A stretch of DNA of 64,000 bases from Ulota crispa. Taxonomy: Eukaryota; Streptophyta; Bryopsida; Orthotrichales; Orthotrichaceae. The stretch is taken from the NCBI GenBank assembly GCA_963920765.1, contig OY987250.1:11710409-11774408 (forward strand). The letters are read 5' to 3'. A program made the position numbers and the translations under genes. The notes under the pieces were generated by a model. It was given only the letters and a program-made list of their open reading frames with translations. It searched no databases and had not been told where the DNA came from. Below are positions 1-11,067 of this stretch, piece after piece (within the stretch, counting starts at the first letter, position 1; each line of letters begins with the position of its first letter).

Positions 1-402
1 AACATGATGATTATTAATAACTAGCAAATCATAGGAAACTATTAGGAGAAAAAAATGAGTTTGCACTTTTGAATGTATTATTTGGATACTATGAGAATAA
101 GTTGTGAATTTTTAAAGAGGAAACTACCATTGCACCCATAATGAACAGTAAGGTTTCATGTTCACATGTTGTCCATCCTTGTAATTACATCTGTTCACTT
201 CCACAGATTTTTCAAGATTTTAGAGGTGACAGTTATGGGGACATTGACACTTATGGGTGTTCCTACCTTATGTTCACAATACTTGCAACAAGAAAAATGT
301 GACAATTTACTTAAAGGATGTTTTGATAAAGATGCTTGACAAAATGTAGCATCTTTTATGAATGGGATGTTGCTTCTATAAGAGGACAATATTAAGAGGA
401 TA
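1..402. other. AT-rich intergenic DNA
   Basis: No coding exon with a recognisable domain or a convincing splice pattern is seen here. Open frames are short and AT-driven. The stretch ends at the TA that flanks the TIR element starting at 403. Confidence 0.6.
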
Positions 403-802
403 TTGTAGGTTGAGAGCAAGTTTGGCATAAAATAATTCCCCAAAATTTTGCCTAATTATTCTATAAATTATTCTCCAAAAGTGCCCAATGTCAAAAAATT
501 CAAAAAGTTTAAATGCCAAATATTATAAAAGTTATTAAGCTTAACTAACAATGGAAGGTCAAGGTTGATTCCAAGAGGGCTCAATCTACAATAAATTTTA
601 TATCAAGGACTAATTTTAGAAAGTGGAAGATGCTTAGAAAAGGCTTAATTCTACCCAAAAAGAATGATTGAATGCCAAATAATAACAACTTTTTCTAAAA
701 GTGCCTAATCTTGTTTAATTATGAAATGAAATGCCCAATTGATTTTTTCTCAAAAAATAATCAATTCCGCAGAGACATGCCGAATCTGCTCTCAACCTAC
801 AG
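403..802. mobile_element. 400-bp TIR element (TGTAGGTTGAGAGCA family)
   Basis: The left end reads TTGTAGGTTGAGAGCA and the right end is its inverted match, CTGTAGGTTGAGAGCA, with similarity running about 25 bp inward. The dinucleotide TA lies on both sides (401-402 and 803-804), as expected for a TA target duplication. There is no coding capacity. About 75 bp of the left end recurs inverted at 50350-50433, the right end of a second family member. TA-specific insertion suggests a Tc1/mariner-like or other TA-targeting family, but the terminal motif is not one I recognise. Confidence 0.75.
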
Positions 803-804
803 TA

Positions 805-3800
805 GTGTAAACTATGGGTTATTTCCCTCATGGGAACAATATGTCCCTATCATGTGAGTTGTCTTTTGCAATGTTTCAGTTGAATTTCAGCAATCCTCAT
901 GTTTTTGAATTTCAGCAATACATGTGTTTTTGAATTATCTTACTTTACTTTTCATGAGGTAAAAGTTGTTCAGTATTTTGCGTCCCTTCTATAAAAAGAA
1001 AACCACAATCAACAAAGATGAAATTTAGAATTTGAGCTTCCAAAGAGGTAAAAGATTGAGCACCTATAATATCTATATAATTACTATCCCCTTCTCCCTT
1101 GATATGGATGCTGAGATAACACCGATATAACACCTTCATGTAAGAACAACGTTCGGAACATTGAAGCAACATTTGAATGCTACACTCTTTCTCAATCATG
1201 GAAATTGTTACGTTACAAACCTTGAGGTATATGTAATGTACATTATCTTCCTCAAATGGTTTTGAAAGAACAATGCCAAAAGAAACATAGCAAATCCTTG
1301 TAAACCCTAGTAAGAAAATTGTTTGAACATGAATCTTTACTTGTAACACCATACTAGATAAATTGGAAAAACAATGTACCATTTTGTACTCTACCTTAAT
1401 CTTACATACAATAAATGTATGCATAGCTATGGCTCAAAGTTGATTTTTTTTGAAATTCTTGCAGGCAATCACTAAAACTTCAATTTTATACAAGAAATTG
1501 TATGTTTTTTCTTTTTTTAATATGCTGAATTTTACATAATGACAGAAATAGTGAAAGTCCCAAAATGTACTCTTTTTCCCAATCTAACCAATATGGTGTT
1601 TTGTCGATTTGGGTCTCTAATATCCAAAATAACACACAACTATGCTATGAGAGGCTACGCGACAAGAAGCTTTGACCCTATCTATAAGGCTTGGTTATTG
1701 AGTAAGCTACCTACTGAAACTCCTCAAGGTACCTTCTCTAATAGAATCCTTTTCCCCTCCTCTTCTTCCCGGTCTAGAGCAGTGATTCCAAATATGATTT
1801 TCCCTTCAGCTCAAGTGGCTAAAAACAGTGCTAAAAAGCTAAATTATTCAAATTTAACATTGTAAAGTTAACTTACTTTTTAGCAGTGTAAGATTTTAGT
1901 AGCAATTTTGCGAAATCTAGCCAGTTTAAAAAATTGCTGGTCTTGAGCCAGTAAACCTGTCAAAGATAATTGAAATTTTGCTTTATAGTAAGAGAGCCCA
2001 TGACTATTGCACGGCGAAGAGTTAGCGAACCACCTCATGATCATGTTTTTCTCGGTTGTCGAGGAGGAAAAATTCAGTTCAAGCTGACCCTCTTGCAAAC
2101 GTGCACAGCCCACGGACCGAAGAGCATCTCTGAAGTCTGAACTTTCCACAACAGCATTTATGAGAAATCTCCTGCAGCAGCGTTGGTCTCAAATCACCCA
2201 ATTTCTGTTGACTGCCCCCCTTTCCGCCTCGGTTTTCTCTCAAGTCTCAACCTTTCATTGTTTCCCCCCCTCTCACTCTATAATTTCGGTGGAAACAACC
2301 AGCGTTTGTGGGCACCTGGAGAACATTTTTACAAGCGAAAAGCAACTTCAAAGGAGCCAGTTCGTGATTTCAAAATTCTCACTGCTGTTCTCACCTTTGA
2401 TTTTCGGTGTCCTTTGTTTGGATGTCAATTGTTTTGTCCTATTGCCTCTGTCATCAATGTTCCCAAATATAATTTCCATTATTGGCTAACAACATTACTA
2501 AACTTGCAAAAATAATCAAACTCAAATTTAACACTCCGGTATTCACTAATTTGTACCACCAATAAAAAGTTTTGGTAGAAACTCGGCTGAATCTAGCCAT
2601 TGTCATAGCAGGAGGAAACGTAAAGCTTGGCTCAGATGAAGAAAAAGAGAGAAGAACATATCCATGAATAAAAAGATACCCAAGTTCAATAAGTATCACA
2701 AAATTTCCATCTTGATGCACAGCAGATCCAACGATGCGTAGCAGTTTGGCAATACCCACTAAAACCAGATGTCGTAGAACAGTTTAACATACTTGACGTT
2801 GTTGCTCTGTGGAATATACTGTAATTCACAGAATTATACGCAAGCTTATTAGTGGAGTACAATCTCATATTAGTGTTGGTAGTAAAAGCGAGCGTCAGCA
2901 ATCCCAAATTGCAATATTCACAATTAACTCAAGCGAGGAATACCCACACCTACGTGTGCACAAAAACCCAAGCTATTCACTTTTGCAGTTCTTTTTTGGA
3001 TGAAAGTTTTACTAAATTTAGCCACGTTTTGTGAAGACTGGGGACCGCTTTTGGTGATACCTGCGGAGAGTTTGTGGTGAGTTTGTGGTGGATTGTTCGT
3101 GCATTCATTGGTTTAAGTGTAGTAGAGTTTAAAAGGAGGAGATCATGGCTGGGAAGTGCAGTTCTCAAAGCAGATTAGTGTGGTGTAGAGATATTGTAAC
3201 AGAAAAGAAAGGGAGACGTGGATTGGGATATTACACAAGTGGAGTGAGATGGACGCCACCCGCCCCGCCCCAGGAGATCAGATTCTTCGCTGGGGGGGGG
3301 GTAGGGGTGGGGTGGGGGAAGATATCCATGTACCCTTCAAGGAGAGTCGACTTTTCAACAGACAACTTACAATGTCGGTTGCTTTGGCCGTTCTCACTTG
3401 TTGCTGTTGAGCCCGTACCATGCACTGCACCTCGCGTCCTTCGTGATAATTGCTCTTGCTTGCTTGCCTGCCCAGCCCAGCCCCCAGAAACATGCAGAAA
3501 TAGCGCCCTCTGGAATCCGTCGCAGTAAAATTAGCTCACTCGCTCGCTTACACACACTAGATCAGTCCGAAAGCTGATTGCAGACATGCCATTGTAGATT
3601 ATATGGAGACGAGGGCTTTGATTTGAGCAATCAATGGATGAGTGGCGAATGGATTTAGCAATTGGACGAAGACACTTCAGAATTGACGAATCCAGGGGCC
3701 TTGCTCGTCAATTGCGGAGTTTGTTGGAGGTCGCTGTTTGAACCTTGCGTACCAATTTGTCGAGAGACGAGTACCTTTTGGAACCTCCATTCGAGAATTG

Positions 3801-3948
3801 ACAATTCCGTTCAGCATTTTGGAGGTCAGAGCCTTTGGTTCGATCAGCTGAGGTCCGCTTTGTTACATGTTTCCTGTGGAGTAGAAATCGGAAGCAATAA
3901 AAAGGAATCGGGAGGAATCGGGAGGAATTGGGAGGAGTCGGAAGAGCC
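805..3948. other. Intergenic region upstream of the ERF gene, rich in dispersed repeats
   Basis: No gene is supported. About 1210-1440 is an inverted relative of 34765-34960. About 1785-1930 and 2455-2600 are relatives of 42210-42370; all share a core close to AGTGGCTAAAAACA and a distal motif close to AATCTAGCCA. From about 3100 the base composition becomes GC-richer and less repetitive, which suits the promoter and 5' leader of the ERF gene. Open frames at 3145-3528 have no recognisable domain and are treated as leader or promoter sequence. Confidence 0.5.
3292..3318 (+). promoter_or_regulatory. G-quadruplex-capable G tract upstream of ERF
   Basis: Four or more G runs (a run of about ten, then four, four and five) are separated by one or two bases (TA, T, T). 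This fits the simple G-quadruplex pattern. It lies about 630 bp before the ERF start codon in the GC-rich promoter or leader region. A regulatory role is inference. Confidence 0.45.
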
Positions 3949-6748
3949 ATGCCATCAGCATCGAATGCGACGGGAAAGACGGCCTCGTCAGGAAGATCAG
4001 TGAACCTGCTTCATGGCAATGAGATTGCAGCGGGAGCAAGGAGTATGAAGAGAATGAAGCGAGGTGCAGACAGCAGCCAAGAGAGCAGCAGTCAGGAAGG
4101 CTTCGAGAACAAGAAAAGGTTCGTGGGCGTGCGGCAGCGGCCGTCTGGTCGATGGGTGGCGGAAATCAAAGACACCACGCAGAAGATCCGGCTATGGCTC
4201 GGGACCTTCGACTCCGCAGAGGAGGGCGCCAAGGCGTATGACAGCGGTACGTTCGAAATCCTCATCGCCTCCGTCTCTCTCCGTCTCTCTCTGTCTCTAT
4301 CTGTCTCTCTTCTAGTTTCATAGTGAATTCAATTAGCATAATTCATTTGGAACGGACATGCGCACAACTTAATTAACGTCTACTAAATTTGAAACCGTAG
4401 CGAACAAACTGCAATCCATCACAATTAAACATGTGCTCTTCATTGCTTTCCAATAATCTAGCATCAATTGTCTAGGAACGGACTGGCGCACAACTTAATT
4501 AACGTCTATTAAATTCAAAACCGTATCGAACAAACTGCAATGAATCCATCACAATTAGACATGTGTTCTTCATTGCTTTCCAATAATTTAGCATCAATTG
4601 TCCAGGAAAGAGCAAGAAATCTCAACATAAACAAGTCGCATGTTGGCTGGCTCATTGTGTAGTTTGCTTCGCCCCTGCAATCTGAATTTCGAATGTTGTA
4701 ACAACTCATCAGTACCGCATTTCCAAGGAAAATATTCAACAAGATGTCACTCAGGAACATTGCGATGAGAATCAAGCACGTAAAATTCATTAAGCATAAT
4801 TCATTCGGAATGGACAGGCGCACACCTTGATTAATATCTACTAAATTTGAAACCAAACTGCAATCCATCACAATTAGACATGTACTCTTCATTGCTTTCC
4901 AATAATCTAGCATCAATTGACCAGAAAAGAGCAAGAAATCTCAAGAAAAAACAAGCTGCATGTTGGCTGGCTCATTATGTAGTTTGCTTAGCACCTGAGA
5001 TCTGAATTTCAAAACTAGTAACAACTCATTAGTAGCGCATTTTCAAGGAAATATTCAACAAGATGTCACTCAGGAACATTGTGATGAGAATCAACCACGT
5101 GCGAATTCTCAGTTTGAAACTTAAATGCAACCATTGGTAAACATCGCCTTCATCACAATTAGACATGTACTCTTCATTGCTTTCCAATAATCTAGCATCA
5201 ATTGACCAGGAACAGACTGGCGCACAACTTAATTAACGTCTACTGAATTTGAAACCCTAGTGAACAAACTACAATCCATCACAATTAGTCATGTACTCTT
5301 CATTGCTTTCCAATAATCTAGCATCAATTGACCAGGAAAGAGCAAGAAATCTCAAGAAAAACAAGCTCCGTGTTGGCTCATTGTGCACTCTGCTTAGCAC
5401 CTGTGATCTGAATTTCAAAAGTAGTAACAAATCATCAGTAGCGCATTTTCAAGGAAAATATTCAACAAGATGTCACTCAGGAATATTGCGATGAGAATTA
5501 ACCACGAATTCTCAGTTTGAGAAAACTTGAATGCAACCATTGGTAAACATCGCCGCCGCGTACGAGAGCACTTCGATTCACGTTTGTGTAAAGTTTCCGC
5601 TAACAACTCCATCGCCGTGGAATCCTTTAATTGCAGCTGCGAGAGCGCTGAGAGGAGCGAACACGCGCACGAACTTCGTCGCGGCCATCGCCAGCAGCTG
5701 CGAAGCCACAGTTCTCACCAAAGCAGCCAGTCTCATCCGCCTTCGACAAACGGCAGCCACAGCTAGTTCGAAAGCTTGTGCGAGTTTCAGTGAGTTATAT
5801 TGCGGCTCCAAGCAATCGATTCGACCGGATTTGATCCAGAGCAGCAGCGGGAATCGAGATGCTCCAAGCCAGGAAGGCTCAATTTTTGCTTCCGAAACTC
5901 TTTCGTGTGTCAAGGATCATGGCCGTGAAGAAGAGTCCTCTCTGGAACATTCGAGATTCTCTTGCCACGACGACGACGCTTCAGCTTCTGCCCCGCCCTT
6001 TTCTGATTCAAATATCGCGCGCCCCGCAGACGAGGGCGCCAAACTGCAGCCATCACCATCGTCATCACCATCACCATCGTCATCACCATCACCATCGGCA
6101 TCACCATCACCGTTACCATCATCAACACCATTGCCATCACCATCACCATCACCATCATCAACACCATCAGCATCGCCATCGGCATCGCCATGGCCTTTGG
6201 AGCGGGAAAGATTTCCGTGTGCTACAAACAGGGCCGACGAGGAAGCGGGAAGCTCTGCAGACGACAACGAGGCCATGCTCATGGACACAGAAAACGATAT
6301 CAACGGCATTTCGACATGCCAAGACGACGCAGAAAGCCGCTCTTTCACGCAGGAGGCAACGGAGCCGTCGAGAAGCACAGATGAGGACGATCAACGGGAC
6401 CGGGGAGACGTGATTCCATGGCCAGACTACGTGCTGATGGATGAGTTGGACTTGAGCTGCGAGGAGACGTCCACCACGGGAGTGTACCCTGCTTTCGAGT
6501 TCTCCGAAGAAGCCATGGACCGAGACTCGGAGCACTACTTGTCCGACGACTCCAGCGATTTTTTGCTCCGGCTGCAGCAGCATTCCAGCTCTTGTCCTGC
6601 GCAATGCGAGATTATTGGCGTTGGTGAGGGGATTCTTCCCCGACCTCCAGCGTCCCCTGGCAGCACCAATTCTGGTGAATGCTCCAGTCTTGCTGACCAG
6701 GCGCTTTGGAGCTCTATGGACTTGGTTTCTCTTTGCATGGTTTCGTAA
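3949..6748 (+). CDS. AP2/ERF transcription factor (RAP2.11-like AP2 domain), two exons
   Basis: Predicted nuclear DNA-binding transcription factor of the single-AP2 ERF family. Exons are 3949-4246 and 5637-6748, giving 469 residues. The donor (AGCG|GTACG) and acceptor (TTGCAG|CTGCG) restore an unbroken AP2 domain at about residues 57-113, starting [19 protein letters not shown] and ending [11 protein letters not shown], with the central WLG. This is close to the RAP2.11 type in my memory of the family. The ATG at 3949 is chosen because the upstream in-frame extension has only TTG. A Lys/Arg-rich patch precedes AP2 (about residues 34-39). Residues about 236-284 are an almost pure Ser/Pro repeat from a hexanucleotide array. 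The C-terminal third is acidic ([11 protein letters not shown] and following), a plausible activation region. The 1.39-kb intron inside AP2 is unusual for a mostly intronless family. Confidence 0.85.
4330..5510. repeat. Tandem 300-400 bp repeats within the ERF intron
   Basis: Two modules alternate. One carries GCGCACAACTTAATTAACGTC followed by CATTGCTTTCCAATAATCTAG (from about 4343, 4474, 4800, 5155 and 5210). The other carries AGAGCAAGAAATCTCAA through CAAGATGTCACTCAGGAAC (from about 4605, 4925 and 5335). Three near-complete composite units fill almost the whole intron. They are diverged by scattered substitutions and small indels, so this is an old array. No coding content. Confidence 0.85.
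6046..6190 (+). repeat. CCATCA-type hexanucleotide repeat encoding a Ser/Pro tract
   Basis: About 24 imperfect copies of a six-base unit (CCATCA, CCATCG, CCATTG) lie in frame in ERF exon 2. They encode alternating Ser and Pro with occasional Ala, Thr and Leu. The other frames stay open and read as His-rich or Asp/Gly-rich, which explains the overlapping open frames here. Length variation would come in two-residue steps without frameshift. Confidence 0.85.
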
Positions 6749-8205
6749 TGCCAAGTTGAAGTCATCAAAAAAACCATGCCAGAAGCAAGGTTATAATCCA
6801 TACTCCTCCTAGTTTCCTTGATTGTTAAGAAATTTAATGACGTAACCATCCATAATCTGTGTTTAAGTATGAGCACTTTGGATTGTTGGTTGGACACAAG
6901 AAGGTTATAACCCTTAACCCTCTTGCCACCAATATGAACTGTAGACCAACCAATCTGTATAGATCTAGGTGATGAAGATTTCAAGTAACTCACCTGACAT
7001 TCTGGAGTATCCCTCGTCTTGGTCCATCATCCTTCCCAGTTTCTCTTCCAAGAATTGATGTCAAAAAGGTAACACTGGAAATGATTCTGTCGTTGCTTCT
7101 ATTGTGTATCTTCGCAGAGTGTCAAGCGATCCATCTGGTGTTTCCACCTGCTGATCATCTCTCACTTGGAGTAAGTTTGTTCAAGTGAAAATTTTGAGGG
7201 AGCTTTCGAAACCATAGACTTGTACAGATTAGCCTGCCAGATCTGGGAGATATGGTCATAACAGAAGCTATGCCGCTCTGAGACAATCGATTCCCACTGT
7301 ACGGAACTGTACATATTAAACATTTCAAACATTCTCAGATTTTCGTACCAAGACACTACAAAAAGGGGAGACAGTAATAATTAGAGCTATCGAACCAGAA
7401 GGAAATGTTCAAAGTTCATTGATGAGTCACTTTGGCATCAGGATAGTGCCCAGACCGTGTTGGTGGAACAACTTGCCACGTCAAGTGTTTAAAGTAACTA
7501 TATCTCATAGTCTAGCTGGACAGATCATAACTCATAAAGCCTTATTCAAAAAGCCTTCGAATCTTTCTAAGACTGAACATCAATCAAAAAGTACGACTAT
7601 ACATGAATTTCGACTGGACATGACAACTTGCCCTAGTGCAAATCATCTATTCATATCTTCATGTCAATTGCTTCATAAAACATTCAGACACTCTTGCATG
7701 AACTAGCTCTGGCCCCATCCCATTCATGGAGATCATTAAGAATGCAGCAGATTCAAGTAATGTACAGCATTAGAGGGAAACACTCTGCATCGATAAGGCA
7801 TGGCTCATGTACACTCGTAACATGGAGCATCAATAGAAACTCTGCAGCAATTTGTTGACAACAGAGCTCACACGCAGGTAAATAGCGGTTGATCTGGAGC
7901 ATTGTCATTGATCTTCATAAGGACATTTACAAGTGACGGTCATACATTGATACCCAATGAGCCTCTGACCCCTTAGTAGGTTGAACTACTATGCCAATAT
8001 TCATACTAGATATTATACAGCCTGAAATAGGGAGGACATTGATAATACCTAAGCCTTCGCTCTGACAGAACGATGTCGTCCTATCTGCAGAGAAGTACCT
8101 CATAATACCTCTGAATAATGTACAAACGCTAATCAATTCAATCTGCGTAGGCTCATCTTCTCAGCCCAAAAATGAGACAAAAATCACTTGGTATAAAAGC
8201 GAACC
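6749..8205. other. Intergenic spacer between ERF and ERO1 (tail to tail)
   Basis: The two genes converge here, so both 3' untranslated regions lie in this spacer. Nothing with a recognisable domain is found in six frames. There may be decayed retroelement sequence at 7000-8150, but no motif was clear enough to name it. Confidence 0.5.
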
Positions 8206-9705
8206 CTAAAATCCGAAGTTGTGAAACAAGCTCGGAAGGCTTTTGGGAGGTTGACTGTCTTCCTGAAGAAACCATCTCAGCTTGCTCTCAGTCGGTAAAG
8301 CACCATCGATGCCGGTGGTGAATTTATTCTGATCTCTAACCAGATCTGCCATTTCATGAATCAACTCCAAGGACTCTGACAACCGAGAGAGAAGGTTCAA
8401 CAAGGCTATCACCTCGTCCCGTTGAAGATCAAGTCCGCTTTCGACATCAAAGAGAATTTTGAGCGCCGTGCCAAGTCCAGAGATTTGGAGCTTCCCCCAG
8501 AGTCGACATTTCTCGCAACCAACGCAATCCATCAACGCAGTGATATTACGAAAATGTCGTTGCAGCTGTTGCTTCAATTCAATGGCATCTGGTCCACGCC
8601 ATAGCTTGGCTTCGTCAAAAGGAATAGGGCACGCGCTACTAAGACGCTCACTTCCTACCAAAGCTGTTACGAGGTTGTGAGTGAGACGATCTTCGGCGTC
8701 GTTACCCGTGGAGTACTCAGCGTCGGACAAATACGACTCGGCTTTAATCACCGCTCGCAAAACAAACAGATACGTAAAATAAAGGTTTTGCACACGCTCC
8801 GGATGCTGCAGCACGCGCTCATGCATCAACGAGGTATTCATGCCCCACGCATTCGTGGACTCGTCCATGAGATAATCAGCAGCAATGTGAGTCGAGATGG
8901 ACGTGTGTAAACCCGAAATCAACCGGTAAAATACGCGTCTCTCCGCACAAGTCTCCTTCTCCCCGTTCTCGAAACAGTTCTGATCGTAGATCGCTTCCCA
9001 AATCCGACGAGCAGACTCGCCTTTGTAGCCCGTATACTTCTCAGGATTCAACTGCAAATTGACATACGTCATGTCGCCGCTTTCGGTCTCATCGTCGATT
9101 GTCCAAGGGTTATCACTGTCCGTCCAACCCTGGAAAGCCTTCGTGTCCACAGTTCGATCCACGGTCCCTTCCAGTCTCCCTTCTTGGCAACTCGCATGCT
9201 CCGCAGACCTAAAAGCAGCTGGAAACTCGTCCTCTGGACACTCACAAACGCTACAATCGCGCAGCTGGCACATCCCGTCGTCCGGCCAGAACGCACAATC
9301 ACACCACAGCTTCACTTTATAGTACCGAAAGAACGGTGTCTTCACAAGCTCCTTGAGCAAGGGATTCAGAACCTCCTTGTTCAAAGAATCCACGGTACTG
9401 TAATCGCAACAGCAATCCTCCACCACGCCGTGAAGCTCCTGAGATCGCTGACATCCGCACGAACTCGTCTCGTGCCCTGGCAAGTGCAACACCAACGGCG
9501 GCGACAAGGAACCAAAAATCACAGCCACTGTCAAGACAAAGAGCGCAAACACCACGGCTAGCGCTTTCAAGCTCACACTCTTCCGTTTCCGATCGACCAG
9601 TGTCTCCTCCGTCATAGTCACTTCCCGTTTGTTCAGGTCGTTGTCAATCTGCTCCTTAACAGCAGAATCGCCCTCCATCGCTACCATTCCGAAACTCCAC
9701 CACAT
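8206..9705 (-). CDS. ERO1: ERO1-type endoplasmic reticulum thiol oxidase, intronless
   Basis: ERO1 is an FAD enzyme that reoxidises protein disulfide isomerase in the ER lumen and passes electrons to oxygen. The single 499-residue frame is full length for the family. A hydrophobic segment at about residues 46-66 fits the N-terminal signal anchor of plant ERO1. The shuttle cysteine pair is in CQLRDC (about 146-151), in the context WPDDGMCQLRDCSVCECPEDE. The inner CxxC beside FAD is in DCVGCEKCRLWGKLQ (C397 and C400). NPEKYTGYKG and RVFYRLISGLHTSI are further family blocks. The ATG at 9705 is the first in frame. Every key cysteine seen in the family is kept, so it looks functional. Known plant ERO1 genes are intron-rich, so the lack of introns suggests a retrocopy or lineage-specific loss. 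Confidence 0.95.
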   Translation of the reverse strand: MWWSFGMVAMEGDSAVKEQIDNDLNKREVTMTEETLVDRKRKSVSLKALAVVFALFVLTVAVIFGSLSPPLVLHLPGHETSSCGCQRSQELHGVVEDCCCDYSTVDSLNKEVLNPLLKELVKTPFFRYYKVKLWCDCAFWPDDGMCQLRDCSVCECPEDEFPAAFRSAEHASCQEGRLEGTVDRTVDTKAFQGWTDSDNPWTIDDETESGDMTYVNLQLNPEKYTGYKGESARRIWEAIYDQNCFENGEKETCAERRVFYRLISGLHTSISTHIAADYLMDESTNAWGMNTSLMHERVLQHPERVQNLYFTYLFVLRAVIKAESYLSDAEYSTGNDAEDRLTHNLVTALVGSERLSSACPIPFDEAKLWRGPDAIELKQQLQRHFRNITALMDCVGCEKCRLWGKLQISGLGTALKILFDVESGLDLQRDEVIALLNLLSRLSESLELIHEMADLVRDQNKFTTGIDGALPTESKLRWFLQEDSQPPKSLPSLFHNFGF

Positions 9706-9796
9706 GCCTCACCGATCTTTCAAAACCTAATTACTTCTAACTTACTTCATCTACTCTGTTTTTACACAATGCCAGTGCAAATTTGAAATCTTCTCC

Positions 9797-9806
9797 GTTT
9801 TATAAA
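9797..9806 (-). promoter_or_regulatory. TATA-like box of ERO1
   Basis: On the minus strand the sequence reads TTTATAAAAC about 95 bp before the ATG, with no other good TATA candidate nearby. Position and sequence fit a core promoter; there is no other evidence. Confidence 0.45.
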
Positions 9807-9996
9807 CGCAAAAATGACGCGGAAAGACACGCTAGAGTCGGCATTGCATGCCGGTGATGCTCCAGAGCTCTAGATTTCCACGAATTTTACACACCGTCGT
9901 TGTCCTCTGACGATCCTTTGCAACGCAGCGGCGAGTAGGAGGCGATCTGATGCCTTGGCTGTTGCTCTGCGCTTCCGAGAGTTTAGACGACTTGAA

Positions 9997-10130
9997 CACG
10001 TGGCAGCTGTCGTGTGGTTGAGTTGCAATTATTATGACTTGTCTGACACTTTGCCAGCTGGCAGTGGTCGGTTGACGGGAGGAGTACGCCAGGTGGATGT
10101 GATTCGGCTGATGTGGCAACCAGTGATTGG
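9997..10130 (-). promoter_or_regulatory. Possible ER-stress motifs upstream of ERO1
   Basis: A CACGTG G-box within GCCACGTG (9997-10004) lies about 290 bp upstream of the start. About 110 bp further up, the minus strand reads CCAAT, nine bases, then CCACA (10112-10130). This is one mismatch from the ER stress response element CCAAT-N9-CCACG. Such motifs bind bZIP and NF-Y factors in the unfolded protein response, and ERO1 genes are known targets of that response. Whether these sites work here is inference. Confidence 0.4.
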
Positions 10131-10244
10131 CGACAGTGATCGTAAGTGACAGCTATGACGGGCTTGGGAGGTTTACAGTGGCTGCTGTTGCGGGTGTGGG
10201 TCGGGGATGTTGGCGGGAGGGAATTTTTGAGAAATTGGATGAAT

Positions 10245-10377
10245 GTTATGCATAGGCCAATGCCGTCAGAGGAGGGCATTTCGTGAAAAAAAAGGGTCGA
10301 CAAGGAGGGCAGAGCCTGACGAGGAGGCTCATTTTTTTCACAAAATGCCCTCTTCTGTTGGCATTGCCTGACATAAC
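10245..10377. repeat. 133-bp hairpin element (MITE-like)
   Basis: The two halves are inverted copies over about 50 bp. Both start GTTATG and share GAGGGCATTT and GTGAAAAAAA. They enclose a short GC-rich loop. The element sits about 540 bp upstream of ERO1. No clear target duplication was found, so the family is unassigned. Confidence 0.65.
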
Positions 10378-11067
10378 CCCGCAAAGAAAATGCTCAAACG
10401 GATGAACGTCATGACGTAAGAGTTGGATGAAATCTTTTTCAAATGAAAAAACGAAATGCCCGATTACACGGGTAATTGCGCAAGAAACTTTGATTGTGGT
10501 ACATAAGCCATTTGCAAATGAACGAGAATTTTCTCAGCGGGGGTTTATGGATGAATAACTGGGATAGAGGGGTACAATACACAACAACATATCTATGCGT
10601 AACACTCCTTGATGCTGTTTATTCCTTCAATTAAACAATTGCAATGAATGGTGCTATTTTGTGAGCATAAAATGATGAGCCAAAATTTTGTGAGTGAAAA
10701 CCAATTTTGTAAACAAACAACAAGTTTTTCAAGAGATGAAGATTTAATACACAATTATGAGACAATTATAAGACCATATGTATACAATTAAAGGTGAAGT
10801 TTAGTATTTTGACAAAAAAAACCCAAGCTCACAGCTTATGGATCTTTGCTCATAGTATAGATATGGCTCACACAGATCCTTGCTCACAATTTAACAACTA
10901 GAATCTTCTCTAAGTGACAAAGAGCACTTTGTTGTCCTCCTCACATTGGAGGATACTTGGAGGAAAAATTCCTCATTGGCCAAAATTTGTTAAAGCAAAA
11001 TTCCACCAGGAAATAAAACACTAATATCAATTTCTAGTATGCAGTTGCATGTTGCTGCATTGTTTAC
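10378..11067. other. AT-rich stretch downstream of RBR exon 4
   Basis: The last exon or exons and the 3' end of the minus-strand RBR gene should lie here, but no coding segment with a family motif could be identified. Confidence 0.4.

Noticed and set aside
3145..3528. 127-residue frame in the GC-rich region before ERF
   Set aside because: No domain and overlapping open frames on the other strand; better explained as promoter or leader sequence.
5859..6413. His-rich (plus) and Met/Val- or Asp/Gly-rich (minus) frames over ERF exon 2
   Set aside because: Alternate-frame readings of the CCATCA repeat within the real ERF exon.
7000..8150. Possible decayed copia reverse transcriptase or RNase H between ERF and ERO1
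   Set aside because: No catalytic motif could be recognised in any frame.
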